Below are positions 1 to 6,262 of a DNA stretch of 9,992 bases, one piece after another. The stretch covers positions 1 to 9,992 of the forward strand of contig JAQGNM010000005.1 of NCBI GenBank assembly GCA_028291845.1, written 5' to 3'. Origin of the DNA: Massilia sp. GTDB lineage: Bacteria > Pseudomonadota > Gammaproteobacteria > Burkholderiales > Burkholderiaceae_D. Each line of letters opens with the position of its first letter. Position 1 is the stretch's first letter. The notes under the pieces were generated by a model. The model ran no database searches and was not told where the DNA came from. It was given only the letters and a program-made list of their open reading frames with translations. The position numbers and the translations under genes are program-made.

Positions 1-798
1 GACGACGTCATTGGTGATGGCAAACGCGCCGATCACGCCGTCGAAGCTGAACGATGCATCGAGCACTTCCAGGTACAGGAAGGCGCCGATACCGCCGCGC
101 TTGACCATGTCGCCGACGTTGCTGCCGCCGGCGCCAGCCGCCTCTTCCGCGTTGTCCTTCTCCAGCAGGCTGCTCAGGGTATCGACGCCGACGTAGATCA
201 GGATGCCCCACAGGCCGGCCATCAACACCACCATCTTCTGCGCTTCTTCCACCAGGCCCAGGCAGGCCATCAGGGTGCCCAGGGCGATCATCACCGAGAT
301 CGACGATACCTTGCCGAGCGCGCCGATCTTCTCTTCGATGTGACCCAACCAGTGGGTTTCCTTCGAGTCGTCGAGCAGGAAGTTGAGGAACACCAGCAGC
401 AGGAACATGCCGCCGAAGGCTGCCACTTCAGCATGGTGCGCCGTCAGGTGCGCCGAGTATGCTTTCGGATCGGACAAGGCCAGGTTCCACACTTCCATCA
501 AGCCCAGGTCGGCCGCTTGCGCCACGATCACCAGTGGGAACAGCAGGCGCATGCCGAACACGGCGATGATGATGCCGACGCCAAGGAACAGCTTTTGCCA
601 GAACTCGTCCCAGGTTTTCAATACCGAGGCGTTGACCACGGCATTGTCGAACGACAGCGAAACCTCCATGATGCCGAGGATGACCGCCACGCCCAGCGCG
701 GTCATCGCGCCGGACACGCCGCCATGCGTGTAACCCCACCAGCCGGCAACCGCCAGGCAGACGAAGGTGACCAAAAATGAAATACGAAAATGCTTCAT
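1..798 (-). CDS. DUF475 family integral membrane protein (TerC-like), 3' end cut by window edge
   Basis: This is an open frame from ATG at 798 to the left edge with no stop, giving 266 residues of a family I recall as usually about 350 residues; the C-terminus is therefore missing. The protein is strongly hydrophobic. It carries two related acidic signatures: E-V-S-L-S-F-D-N-A-V-V-N (about residues 45-56) and E-V-L-D-A-S-F-S-F-D-G-V-I-G-A-F (about 245-260). They look like an internal duplication of the ExxxSxD motif seen in TerC-like membrane proteins, where the acidic residues inside membrane helices are thought to handle metal ions. A Glu/Ala/Gly-rich loop lies near residues 213-228. A ribosome binding site (AAGAAAGG, plus-strand positions 806-813) sits 7 nt before the ATG and fixes the start. 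The gene is divergent from the NhaR-type regulator. The family assignment is fairly firm. Its biochemical function is unknown, and a link to metal or tellurite is only inferred from TerC resemblance. Confidence 0.85.
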   Translation of the reverse strand, partial: MKHFRISFLVTFVCLAVAGWWGYTHGGVSGAMTALGVAVILGIMEVSLSFDNAVVNASVLKTWDEFWQKLFLGVGIIIAVFGMRLLFPLVIVAQAADLGLMEVWNLALSDPKAYSAHLTAHHAEVAAFGGMFLLLVFLNFLLDDSKETHWLGHIEEKIGALGKVSSISVMIALGTLMACLGLVEEAQKMVVLMAGLWGILIYVGVDTLSSLLEKDNAEEAAGAGGSNVGDMVKRGGIGAFLYLEVLDASFSFDGVIGAFAITNDVV

Positions 799-924
799 GC
801 GCCGACCTTTCTTCTTAAGTGCTTTGTCAACCCACAACATTGAATTGATGTGAGACAGTGTAAAGGCGAGCGAACAATTGAAATAGCGAAGATAATTGGA
901 TGAATACTTCGGAAAAACAGAACG
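799..924. promoter_or_regulatory. Divergent intergenic region between DUF475 gene and nhaR-like regulator
   Basis: This 126-bp AT-richer gap must hold the promoters of two divergent genes. On the plus strand GATAAT (891-896) is a plausible -10 for the regulator, but no good -35 lies at the right distance. On the minus strand a TTGACA hexamer reads close to the DUF475 start (about 821-826), too near the ATG to be a normal -35. A short interrupted dyad, ACAT-N7-ATGT (837-851), has the size of a LysR-type operator. The layout of a LysR regulator next to a divergent target gene suggests the regulator acts here. Individual promoter elements are weak calls. Confidence 0.4.
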
Positions 925-1833
925 ATGAAACAAACCGACATCAATTTCAGGCACTTGTACTACTTTTGGGTGGTGGCCAAGGAAGGCGGCATCACCCGCG
1001 CCGCCGAGCGGCTGGGCCTGGCCGTGCAAACCATCAGTACCCAGCTGGCGCAGCTGGAACAGCAGATGGGCACCGCCTTGTTCAGCCAGCAAGGGCGCCG
1101 TCTGGTGCTGACCGAATCGGGCAGTACCGCGCTGCGCTACGCCGACCAGATTTTTTTATTGGGCGAGCAGATGCAGGACGCCCTGACCGAGGTCGATACC
1201 AAGAAGATCCGCTTGACGGTCGGCATCTCGGACTCGCTGCCGAAGCTGACCGCCTACCGCATGCTCGAACCGACCATGCGCCTCGACCGCAAGGTGCGGC
1301 TGGCCTGTTACGAAGACCAGTTCGACGCCCTGCTGGCCGACCTGGCCCTGCATAAACTCGACGTGGTGCTGACCGACCGCCCGGTGCGCGGCGCCAGCAT
1401 GTTGAAAGTGTTCAGCCACCTGCTGTTTGAAAGCGCGACCATGGTGGTGGGTACGCCGGCGCTGGCGGCGGCCCATGCGCACGATTTTCCAAGAAGCCTG
1501 AACGGCGCCCCATTTTTACTGCCGACCCGCAACAACGCCCTGCGCGCGAAAATCGACGACTGGTTCGGCCAGCATGCGGTACGCCCCGACATCGTCGGCG
1601 AATTCGAAGACAACGCCCTGTTGAACACTTTCGGCCGGCGCGGCCTCGGCCTGTTTTTCGCCACCGCGGCACTGGCCGGCGACATCGAGGAGCAGTTCGG
1701 CGCCGTGCTGGTGGGCGAAGTCGATGCCGTGCGCGAACAGTTTTTTGCCATCTCGAATGAGCGCAAGATCGAGCATCCGGGCGTGGCGGCCATCCTCACG
1801 GCGGCCCAGCCGGGCGGAGTGCATTCCGGCTGA
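925..1833 (+). CDS. nhaR: NhaR-type LysR-family transcriptional activator
   Basis: This 302-residue protein has the usual LysR length. The N-terminal winged helix-turn-helix spans about residues 5-65, and the start N-F-R-H-L-Y-Y-F-W-V-V followed by A-A-E-R-L-G-L-A-V-Q-T-I-S-T-Q is characteristic of the NhaR subgroup. The C-terminal effector domain carries L-P-T-R-N-N-A-L-R and G-E-F-E-D-N-A-L, which match NhaR-specific positions as I recall the E. coli protein. NhaR in E. coli activates the Na+/H+ antiporter gene nhaA in response to sodium. No nhaA is present in this window, so the target may be the divergent DUF475 gene or something distant. The upstream SD is weak (GGA at 911-913). I chose ATG 925 because it gives the canonical family N-terminus. 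Subgroup assignment is strong; the sodium role is inference. Confidence 0.9.
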   Translation: MKQTDINFRHLYYFWVVAKEGGITRAAERLGLAVQTISTQLAQLEQQMGTALFSQQGRRLVLTESGSTALRYADQIFLLGEQMQDALTEVDTKKIRLTVGISDSLPKLTAYRMLEPTMRLDRKVRLACYEDQFDALLADLALHKLDVVLTDRPVRGASMLKVFSHLLFESATMVVGTPALAAAHAHDFPRSLNGAPFLLPTRNNALRAKIDDWFGQHAVRPDIVGEFEDNALLNTFGRRGLGLFFATAALAGDIEEQFGAVLVGEVDAVREQFFAISNERKIEHPGVAAILTAAQPGGVHSG

Positions 1834-1915
1834 CCGGTACAATGTCTTGTGAAAATGAGATCGCGGGCAAATATTGGCCTTGCCGCTCTCGCCCCATCCA
1901 CCCCCAACCCACACT
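1834..1915 (+). promoter_or_regulatory. Leader upstream of corC/hlyC-like gene, pyrimidine-rich, no clear SD
   Basis: This 82-bp gap follows the regulator stop. TACAAT at 1838-1843 resembles a -10 element but has no convincing -35. A second weak possibility is TTGTGA (1847-1852) with AATATT (1870-1875) at a 17-bp spacing. From about 1877 to 1915 the plus strand is strikingly poor in purines, especially G, and no Shine-Dalgarno sequence precedes the ATG at 1916. Transcription could also read through from nhaR. All of these calls are weak. Confidence 0.25.
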
Positions 1916-3256
1916 ATGCATAACCTCCTGTTAGTCCTGCTGGCCCTGTTTCTCGTCATCCTCAACGGTTTTTTCGTGGCCGCCGAATTCGGCATCGTCA
2001 CCCTGCGCAAAACGCGCGTACGCGCCATTGCCAAGAGCCAGGGCCTCAAGGGGCGCATCCTCGGCAAGGTGCACAGCCAGCTCGACGCCTACCTGTCCGC
2101 CTGTCAACTCGGCATCACCCTGGCCTCGCTGGGCCTGGGCTGGGTCGGCGAACCGGCGTTTGCCAGCCTGCTCGAGCCGCTGTTCGGCATGCTCGGCGTG
2201 AGCTCGCCGGAAATCGTGCATGGCGTGTCGTTCGTGTTCGCGTTTTCCGTGATTTCCTTCCTGCACATCGTGGTAGGCGAACTGGCGCCGAAATCGCTGG
2301 CCATCCGCAACCCGGAAATCATCGGCTTGTACAGCGCCCTGCCCCTGTACGCCTTTTATTGGGCCATGTACCCGGCGATCTGGCTGTTGAACGGCAGCGC
2401 CAATCTGGTGCTGCGCATGGCAGGCCTCGACGGCAAGGGCGGCCACGACGCCCATTACTCGACGGAAGAGTTGAAATTGATTTTGCGCACCAGTCAGCCG
2501 GGCGAAAAGCACACCCGCGACGAGCGCCACATCCTGGCCCAGTCGCTCGATTTTTCGCAGCTGACGGTGGCGGACTTGATGCGCCCGATCAACGAAGTGA
2601 TCGCCCTGCACGCCAACAAGCCGATCGAGACCAACCTGGAAACCATGCGACGAAACCGTTTCAGCCGCTATCCATACTTCGACAAGAATGGCGAAGACGT
2701 GCTGGGCGTGATCCACATGAAAGACCTGTTTTTCGCCCAGCAATCGGGCCGTCCCCTGCTCGACCTGGCGCAATACCTGCGCCCCGTTGAAACCATGTCG
2801 GCGCGCACCAAGGCGCAGGACATGTTCCGTCGCTTTCGCGAAGGCGCGCCGCACTTCGCCATGATCGGCGAAAAGGGCAAGCGCCCGGTCGGTTTCATCA
2901 CCCTCGACAATCTGTTGGGCGCAATGGTCGGCGAAATCCACGACGAATTCCGCCTCAACGAAAACGACTGGCTGAAACAGGAAGACGGCACCCTGATCGG
3001 CAAGGCCAGCCTGCCGATCTTCTCGCTCGAACGCGCGCTCGGCATCGATATCGACAACGAGGAAATGGGTCTCGACGAAGTCGAATCGGTGGGTGGTTTA
3101 TTGATGGTCAAACTGGGAGATATTCCCAAGCAGGGCCAGCGCATCGAGTTTCCGAAATTCGACATCGTCGTCAAAAAGATGAACGGCCCGCGCATCGTGC
3201 TGGTCAAGGTGATTCCGCAATTGCAGCGCGATGACGATACCGATGATATGGATTGA
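1916..3256 (+). CDS. HlyC/CorC family (UPF0053) transporter: DUF21, CBS pair, CorC_HlyC domains
   Basis: This is a 446-residue protein starting at ATG 1916. A TTG at 1874 would add 14 Pro/His-rich residues and is less likely, because M-H-N-L-L-L-V begins directly with the first membrane helix. The N-terminal DUF21 domain (about 1-180) contains L-N-G-F-F-V-A-A-E-F and the conserved G-E-L-A-P-K-S-L-A motif (121-129) with several membrane helices. A CBS pair follows (about 215-345) with V-A-D-L-M-R-P and F-S-R-Y-P. The C-terminal CorC_HlyC domain (about 360-435) contains E-V-E-S-V-G-G-L. This is the CNNM/CorC architecture associated with Mg2+/Co2+ or Na+-coupled divalent cation export; some members were annotated as hemolysins from weak early evidence. 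Membrane topology is an inner-membrane N-terminus with cytosolic CBS domains. The protein ends in an acidic D-D-D-T-D-D-M-D tail. The substrate cannot be read from sequence. Confidence 0.93.
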   Translation: MHNLLLVLLALFLVILNGFFVAAEFGIVTLRKTRVRAIAKSQGLKGRILGKVHSQLDAYLSACQLGITLASLGLGWVGEPAFASLLEPLFGMLGVSSPEIVHGVSFVFAFSVISFLHIVVGELAPKSLAIRNPEIIGLYSALPLYAFYWAMYPAIWLLNGSANLVLRMAGLDGKGGHDAHYSTEELKLILRTSQPGEKHTRDERHILAQSLDFSQLTVADLMRPINEVIALHANKPIETNLETMRRNRFSRYPYFDKNGEDVLGVIHMKDLFFAQQSGRPLLDLAQYLRPVETMSARTKAQDMFRRFREGAPHFAMIGEKGKRPVGFITLDNLLGAMVGEIHDEFRLNENDWLKQEDGTLIGKASLPIFSLERALGIDIDNEEMGLDEVESVGGLLMVKLGDIPKQGQRIEFPKFDIVVKKMNGPRIVLVKVIPQLQRDDDTDDMD

Positions 3257-3328
3257 TAGGCGCACGGCAATACCGCGTCGCCGTTCCGCCGAATTCGTTA
3301 TGATCAAAGCATCAACCGAGGAGCCATC
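3257..3328 (+). promoter_or_regulatory. Short spacer with possible -10 and strong SD before the small acidic gene
   Basis: TATGAT (3299-3304) matches a -10 hexamer and would place a transcript start near 3311. No TTGACA-like -35 is present 16-18 bp upstream, so promoter strength is uncertain. GAGGAG (3318-3323) lies 5 nt before ATG 3329 and is one of the clearest ribosome binding sites in the window, supporting translation of the small gene. Confidence 0.4.
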
Positions 3329-3649
3329 ATGACCATCAACAAAGACATCGAACTGGAAGGCCAGAAGCCGATCCCGACCCACCCCCCCGATCCGCACGCC
3401 AACAGCGATGACGCCAAAGTCGTCGGCGAGGAGGTGTTGCAGACCCCCGATTACAACGCGCCGCCGCCGGAAGGCGCCATCAAGTCGACCGGCCCGGCAA
3501 TCGACCCCGGCGTCGGCGGAGCACTGGGCCAGCCGCCGCAGGCAGCGCGCGAGCCAGCCGGTGACGATACCGGCAACACCGATGCCGAGCTTGGTGAAAA
3601 CCAGGGCGGCGGCGATGAGATTGCCGATGAGATGAAGCCGAAGCACTGA
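3329..3649 (+). CDS. Small acidic, probably disordered protein of unknown function
   Basis: This 106-residue protein has no family that I recognise. It contains no membrane segment, signal peptide or cysteine. It is rich in Pro, Gly, Asp, Glu, Ala and Asn, with few hydrophobic residues, so it is probably disordered in solution. Visible features are P-T-H-P-P-D-P-H near residues 16-23, P-P-P-E-G near 45-49, a Gly/Pro stretch near 60-70, and an acidic C-terminal third ending E-M-K-P-K-H. The strong GAGGAG SD (3318-3323), ATG start and immediate downstream terminator all support a real gene. It lies 72 bp downstream of the CorC-like gene on the same strand and may have its own promoter. The composition resembles hydrophilic stress-associated proteins, but that is only a compositional analogy. 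No function is assigned. Confidence 0.75.
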   Translation: MTINKDIELEGQKPIPTHPPDPHANSDDAKVVGEEVLQTPDYNAPPPEGAIKSTGPAIDPGVGGALGQPPQAAREPAGDDTGNTDAELGENQGGGDEIADEMKPKH

Positions 3650-3662
3650 TTGCAGCGCAGTT

Positions 3663-3698
3663 CCATAAAAAAACCCGCAGCCGCGGGTTTTTTTATGG
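3663..3698. terminator. Bidirectional intrinsic terminator (perfect 16-bp inverted repeat)
   Basis: The sequence is perfectly self-complementary over two 16-nt arms around a 4-nt loop. It has a CCCGC/GCGGG core flanked by seven A on the left and seven T on the right. On either strand this gives a GC stem followed by a T run, so it can terminate the rightward small acidic gene (stop at 3649) and the leftward assembly operon (last stop at 3703-3705). The leftward gene's stop codon is only 4 nt from the palindrome. Confidence 0.93.
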
Positions 3699-3702
3699 CG
3701 GG

Positions 3703-4761
3703 CTAGGCTTCTGCCGCTATCTCCGCGTTACTGCCGGTCCATTCATTGATCAAGGAATACGCCACCGCCAACAAAGTCGGCCCGATGAACAAGCCGACGA
3801 AACCAAACGCCACCACGCCGCCGAGCACACCCAGAAAGGTGAGTAAAAATGGCAAGATGGTTCCGCGTGAAATCAGCATCGGCCGCACCACGTTGTCCAC
3901 GCCGGAAATGAGCACCAGGCCCCACACCACCATGAAGATACCCCAGCCGGTGTGGCCGTGGGCGAACAGCCAGGCGGCGGCGCTGCCCCATACCAGCGGC
4001 GGGCCGACCGGCACCAGGGACAGGATAAACGTCAGCACCGCCAGCAGCGGCACGGCCGGTACGCCGGCGATGGCAAAGCCGATGGCGGCGACCAGCGCCT
4101 GCGCCAGCGCCGTGCCCAGCAGGCCCAGCATGACGCCGCGCACGGTCTGGCTGATGGTGATGGAGACCCGCGCCGCATGGTCGCCGAAGATGCGCGCAGC
4201 GCCCACGCCGATCACGCGCATGGCGCCGGCGCCGTCGCGGTACAGGAAGAAACTGACGAAGGTGGCCATCAGCAATTGCACCACGCCGCCGCCCAGCAGC
4301 ATGCCGCCGTTGGTGACGAAACGGCGCGCCGGCTCGATCATGCGCTTGGCGGCGATGGTCAATTCTTCGCGGCTGCCGAGGATGTTGTTCAGATAGCCGT
4401 CCAGCCAGGGACCGACCAGCGGCACATCGACCAGCCAGGGCGGCGTGCGCAACACTTCGCCGTCGATGGCGGTGCGCACCTGGTCGAACAGGCGGCCGAT
4501 GTCGTCGGCCATGTTGTAGGCCACCAGGCTGAGGGGAGCGATTACCAGCAGGGTCAAGAACAGCGTCATGACCAGGGCGCCGATGTTGCGCCGGCCGTTC
4601 AGGCGCCGCAACAATCTCTGGTACAGCGGCCAGGACGACACCACGACCACGCCGGCGAACAGGATGGCGGAAATAAACGGCCGCAGCACCAGCACGCAGC
4701 CGATGATCAGCAGCAGGACAGCGGCGAGGCGGGCGGCCCGCTTGCCGAAGCTGTCTTCCAT
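3703..4761 (-). CDS. AI-2E/PerM family membrane protein (YdiK-like putative exporter)
   Basis: This is a 352-residue inner-membrane protein of the AI-2E transporter (formerly UPF0118/PerM) family at typical length. Hydrophobic segments lie near residues 10-45, 60-83, 155-175, 208-235, 235-262, 272-290 and 303-338. The soluble-looking section around 85-150 is the usual variable insert. Family signatures are V-D-N-V-V-R-P-M-L-I (288-297) and G-G-V-V-A-F-G-F-V-G-L-F-I-G-P (314-328). I recall E. coli YdiK as the closest named relative. Members have been linked to export of AI-2 or other small solutes and to Na+/H+ exchange, so the substrate is open. Its ATG lies 1 nt after the SCO stop (TGA-A-ATG), which indicates translational coupling to the oxidase-assembly genes. 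It is the last gene before the terminator at 3663-3698. No direct role in oxidase assembly is known to me. Confidence 0.9.
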   Translation of the reverse strand: MEDSFGKRAARLAAVLLLIIGCVLVLRPFISAILFAGVVVVSSWPLYQRLLRRLNGRRNIGALVMTLFLTLLVIAPLSLVAYNMADDIGRLFDQVRTAIDGEVLRTPPWLVDVPLVGPWLDGYLNNILGSREELTIAAKRMIEPARRFVTNGGMLLGGGVVQLLMATFVSFFLYRDGAGAMRVIGVGAARIFGDHAARVSITISQTVRGVMLGLLGTALAQALVAAIGFAIAGVPAVPLLAVLTFILSLVPVGPPLVWGSAAAWLFAHGHTGWGIFMVVWGLVLISGVDNVVRPMLISRGTILPFLLTFLGVLGGVVAFGFVGLFIGPTLLAVAYSLINEWTGSNAEIAAEA

Positions 4762-4762
4762 T

Positions 4763-5341
4763 TCAGTTCAACAATTGACGCAGATCGTTCACCAGCGGGC
4801 CGCTGCCCTGGCCGTGGCGGATGAAAAGGCGCACCTTGCCCTCCTTGTCGAACACGTAGCTGCCGGCGGTGTGATCCATCGAATAGCTGCCGGGCTGCTT
4901 GCCGGGTACTTTCGCATAAAACACCTTGAACTCCTTGGCCACCTTGGCGGTGGCGGCGGCGTCGCCGCGCAGGCCCAGAAAACGCTTGTCGAAGGCCGGC
5001 ACGTATTCGGCCAGCAACTGCTGGGTGTCGCGCTCCGGGTCGACGGTAATGAACAGCACTTGCACCTGGTCGGCCTTCGGCCCCAGCTCTTTCATCACGC
5101 CGGCCAGTTCGGCCATGGTGGTGGGGCAGACGTCGGGACACTGCGTATAGCCGAAAAATACCAGCACCACCTTGCCCCTGAAACTGGCCAGATTGCGCGG
5201 TACGCCGTTGTGGTCGGTCAAGGCAAAATCCTCGGCGTAGCGCAGGCCGGTGACGTCGGTGTTTTGAAAACTGGCAGGTTTGCTGCAGGCCGACAAGCCG
5301 AGAGTGAGAACGATGGCGAAAGCGGCGAAGATCTTATTCAT
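4763..5341 (-). CDS. SCO1/SenC/PrrC family copper chaperone lipoprotein for cytochrome c oxidase
   Basis: This 192-residue protein opens with a lipoprotein signal ending in the lipobox L-S-A-C, with Cys19 as the probable lipidated residue. That anchors the thioredoxin-fold domain in the periplasm on the membrane surface. The copper-binding/redox signature is complete: C-P-D-V-C with Cys68 and Cys72, and the distal His157 in S-M-D-H-T-A-G. F-F-G-Y-T-Q-C-P and F-I-T-V-D-P-E-R-D are further family landmarks. SCO proteins deliver copper to, or reduce, the CuA site of oxidase subunit II. The gene follows ctaB with no gap (TAA then ATG directly) and precedes the AI-2E-type gene by 1 nt, so it is embedded in the operon. 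A second, more divergent SCO-like protein is encoded upstream (7384-8037). Confidence 0.95.
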   Translation of the reverse strand: MNKIFAAFAIVLTLGLSACSKPASFQNTDVTGLRYAEDFALTDHNGVPRNLASFRGKVVLVFFGYTQCPDVCPTTMAELAGVMKELGPKADQVQVLFITVDPERDTQQLLAEYVPAFDKRFLGLRGDAAATAKVAKEFKVFYAKVPGKQPGSYSMDHTAGSYVFDKEGKVRLFIRHGQGSGPLVNDLRQLLN

Positions 5342-6262
5342 TTAGAAGCGCACGTAATGGTCGACCAACAAGGCGGCGAACAGCAAGCCGAGGTACATCA
5401 CCGACCAGGCAAACGCCTTGCGGGCGACCTGGTCGGAGTAATGGCGGTGCACTTTCCAGCCGTGCATGAGGAACACGGCGTTGAGGATGATGGCGGCCAC
5501 CAGGTAGATCAGGCCGCTCATCTGCACGGCAAACGGCAACAAGGTGGTGGCGGCCAGGGCGATCGAATACAGCCAGACGTGATAGCCCGTCAATTGCATG
5601 CCGTGCGTCACCGGCAGCATCGGCAGGCCGGAACGGGCGTAGTCATCGCGGCGGTACATGGCCAGCGCCCAGAAGTGCGGCGGCGTCCACACGAAAATGA
5701 TCAACACCAACAGCCAGGCTTGCATCGGCACGTCGTTGGCGATCGCCGCCCAGCCGAGCGCCGGCGGCATGGCACCGGACAAGCCGCCGATGACGATATT
5801 CTGCGGCGTCGCCGGCTTTAAAATCATCGTGTAGATGACGGCGTAGCCGACAAAGGTGACGAAGGTCAGCCACATGGTCAGTGGATTGACCAGGAAGTAC
5901 AGCACGGCCATGCCGAGCCCGCCAACGATGCTGGAAAACACCACGGTCTGGTTGCGCGTGAGTTCTCCGCTGGCGGTGGCGCGGCGCGCGGTGCGGGCCA
6001 TGCGGGCGTCGATCGACGCTTCGATCAGGCAATTGAAGGCAAAGGCGGCGCTGGTCAGCAGCCAGATACCCACCGTGGCGGCCAGCACGGTCTTCCAGGG
6101 CGGCAAGCCGTCGGTGGCCATAAACATGCCGATGATGGCGCAGAACACCGCCAACTGCGTCACCCGCGGCTTGGTCAGCGCCCAGTACTGGGCAATGCGG
6201 CTGGCCCGCTTGGGTGCCTGCGGTGCCTGCGGGGAATCGTGCGCTGCTGTCTGGGTCGTCAT
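5342..6262 (-). CDS. ctaB: Protoheme IX farnesyltransferase (heme O synthase)
   Basis: This is a 306-residue UbiA-superfamily membrane prenyltransferase of typical length. It adds a farnesyl group to heme b to make heme o, the precursor of heme a. The first acidic motif reads N-C-L-I-E-A-S-I-D-A-R-M-A-R-T (77-91), matching the NxxxD/ExxxDxxMxRT pattern that binds Mg-diphosphate. A-T-P-Q-N-I-V-I-G-G (151-160) with M-P-P-A-L-G-W and W-T-P-P-H-F-W-A-L (192-200) are family hallmarks. The second motif is Y-R-R-D-D-Y-A-R-S-G (203-212). About eight hydrophobic segments follow a short Ala/Pro/Gln-rich cytosolic N-terminus. The start codon overlaps the ctaA stop by 4 nt (ATGA), a standard coupling arrangement that also supports this start. 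SCO follows with zero spacing. Confidence 0.97.
   Translation of the reverse strand: MTTQTAAHDSPQAPQAPKRASRIAQYWALTKPRVTQLAVFCAIIGMFMATDGLPPWKTVLAATVGIWLLTSAAFAFNCLIEASIDARMARTARRATASGELTRNQTVVFSSIVGGLGMAVLYFLVNPLTMWLTFVTFVGYAVIYTMILKPATPQNIVIGGLSGAMPPALGWAAIANDVPMQAWLLVLIIFVWTPPHFWALAMYRRDDYARSGLPMLPVTHGMQLTGYHVWLYSIALAATTLLPFAVQMSGLIYLVAAIILNAVFLMHGWKVHRHYSDQVARKAFAWSVMYLGLLFAALLVDHYVRF

Noticed and set aside
821..826. TTGACA on the minus strand as the -35 of the DUF475 promoter
   Set aside because: It lies only about 25 nt before the start codon, and no -10 fits between it and the ribosome binding site.
1874..1915. A 14-residue N-terminal extension of the CorC-like protein from TTG 1874
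   Set aside because: The extension is Pro/His-rich, lies before the first membrane helix and has no SD. ATG 1916 gives the normal DUF21 N-terminus.
1931..2941. A 336-codon leftward open frame opposite the CorC-like gene
   Set aside because: It is an antisense shadow rich in His, Gln and Arg; the CorC/HlyC domains on the plus strand are clear.
3952..5821. Long rightward open frames (290 and 417 codons) opposite the AI-2E, SCO and ctaB genes
   Set aside because: They are antisense shadows of well-identified genes in GC-rich DNA. Their products are rich in His, Gln, Arg and Gly with no recognisable domain.
5963..6034. Unusual first acidic motif of CtaB (Glu81 in place of the usual Asp, and R-R-A in place of R-x-x-R-P)
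   Set aside because: Glu at this position also occurs in COX10-type enzymes as I recall them, and the Pro is not universal. All likely catalytic acidic positions are retained, so I do not regard it as a defect.
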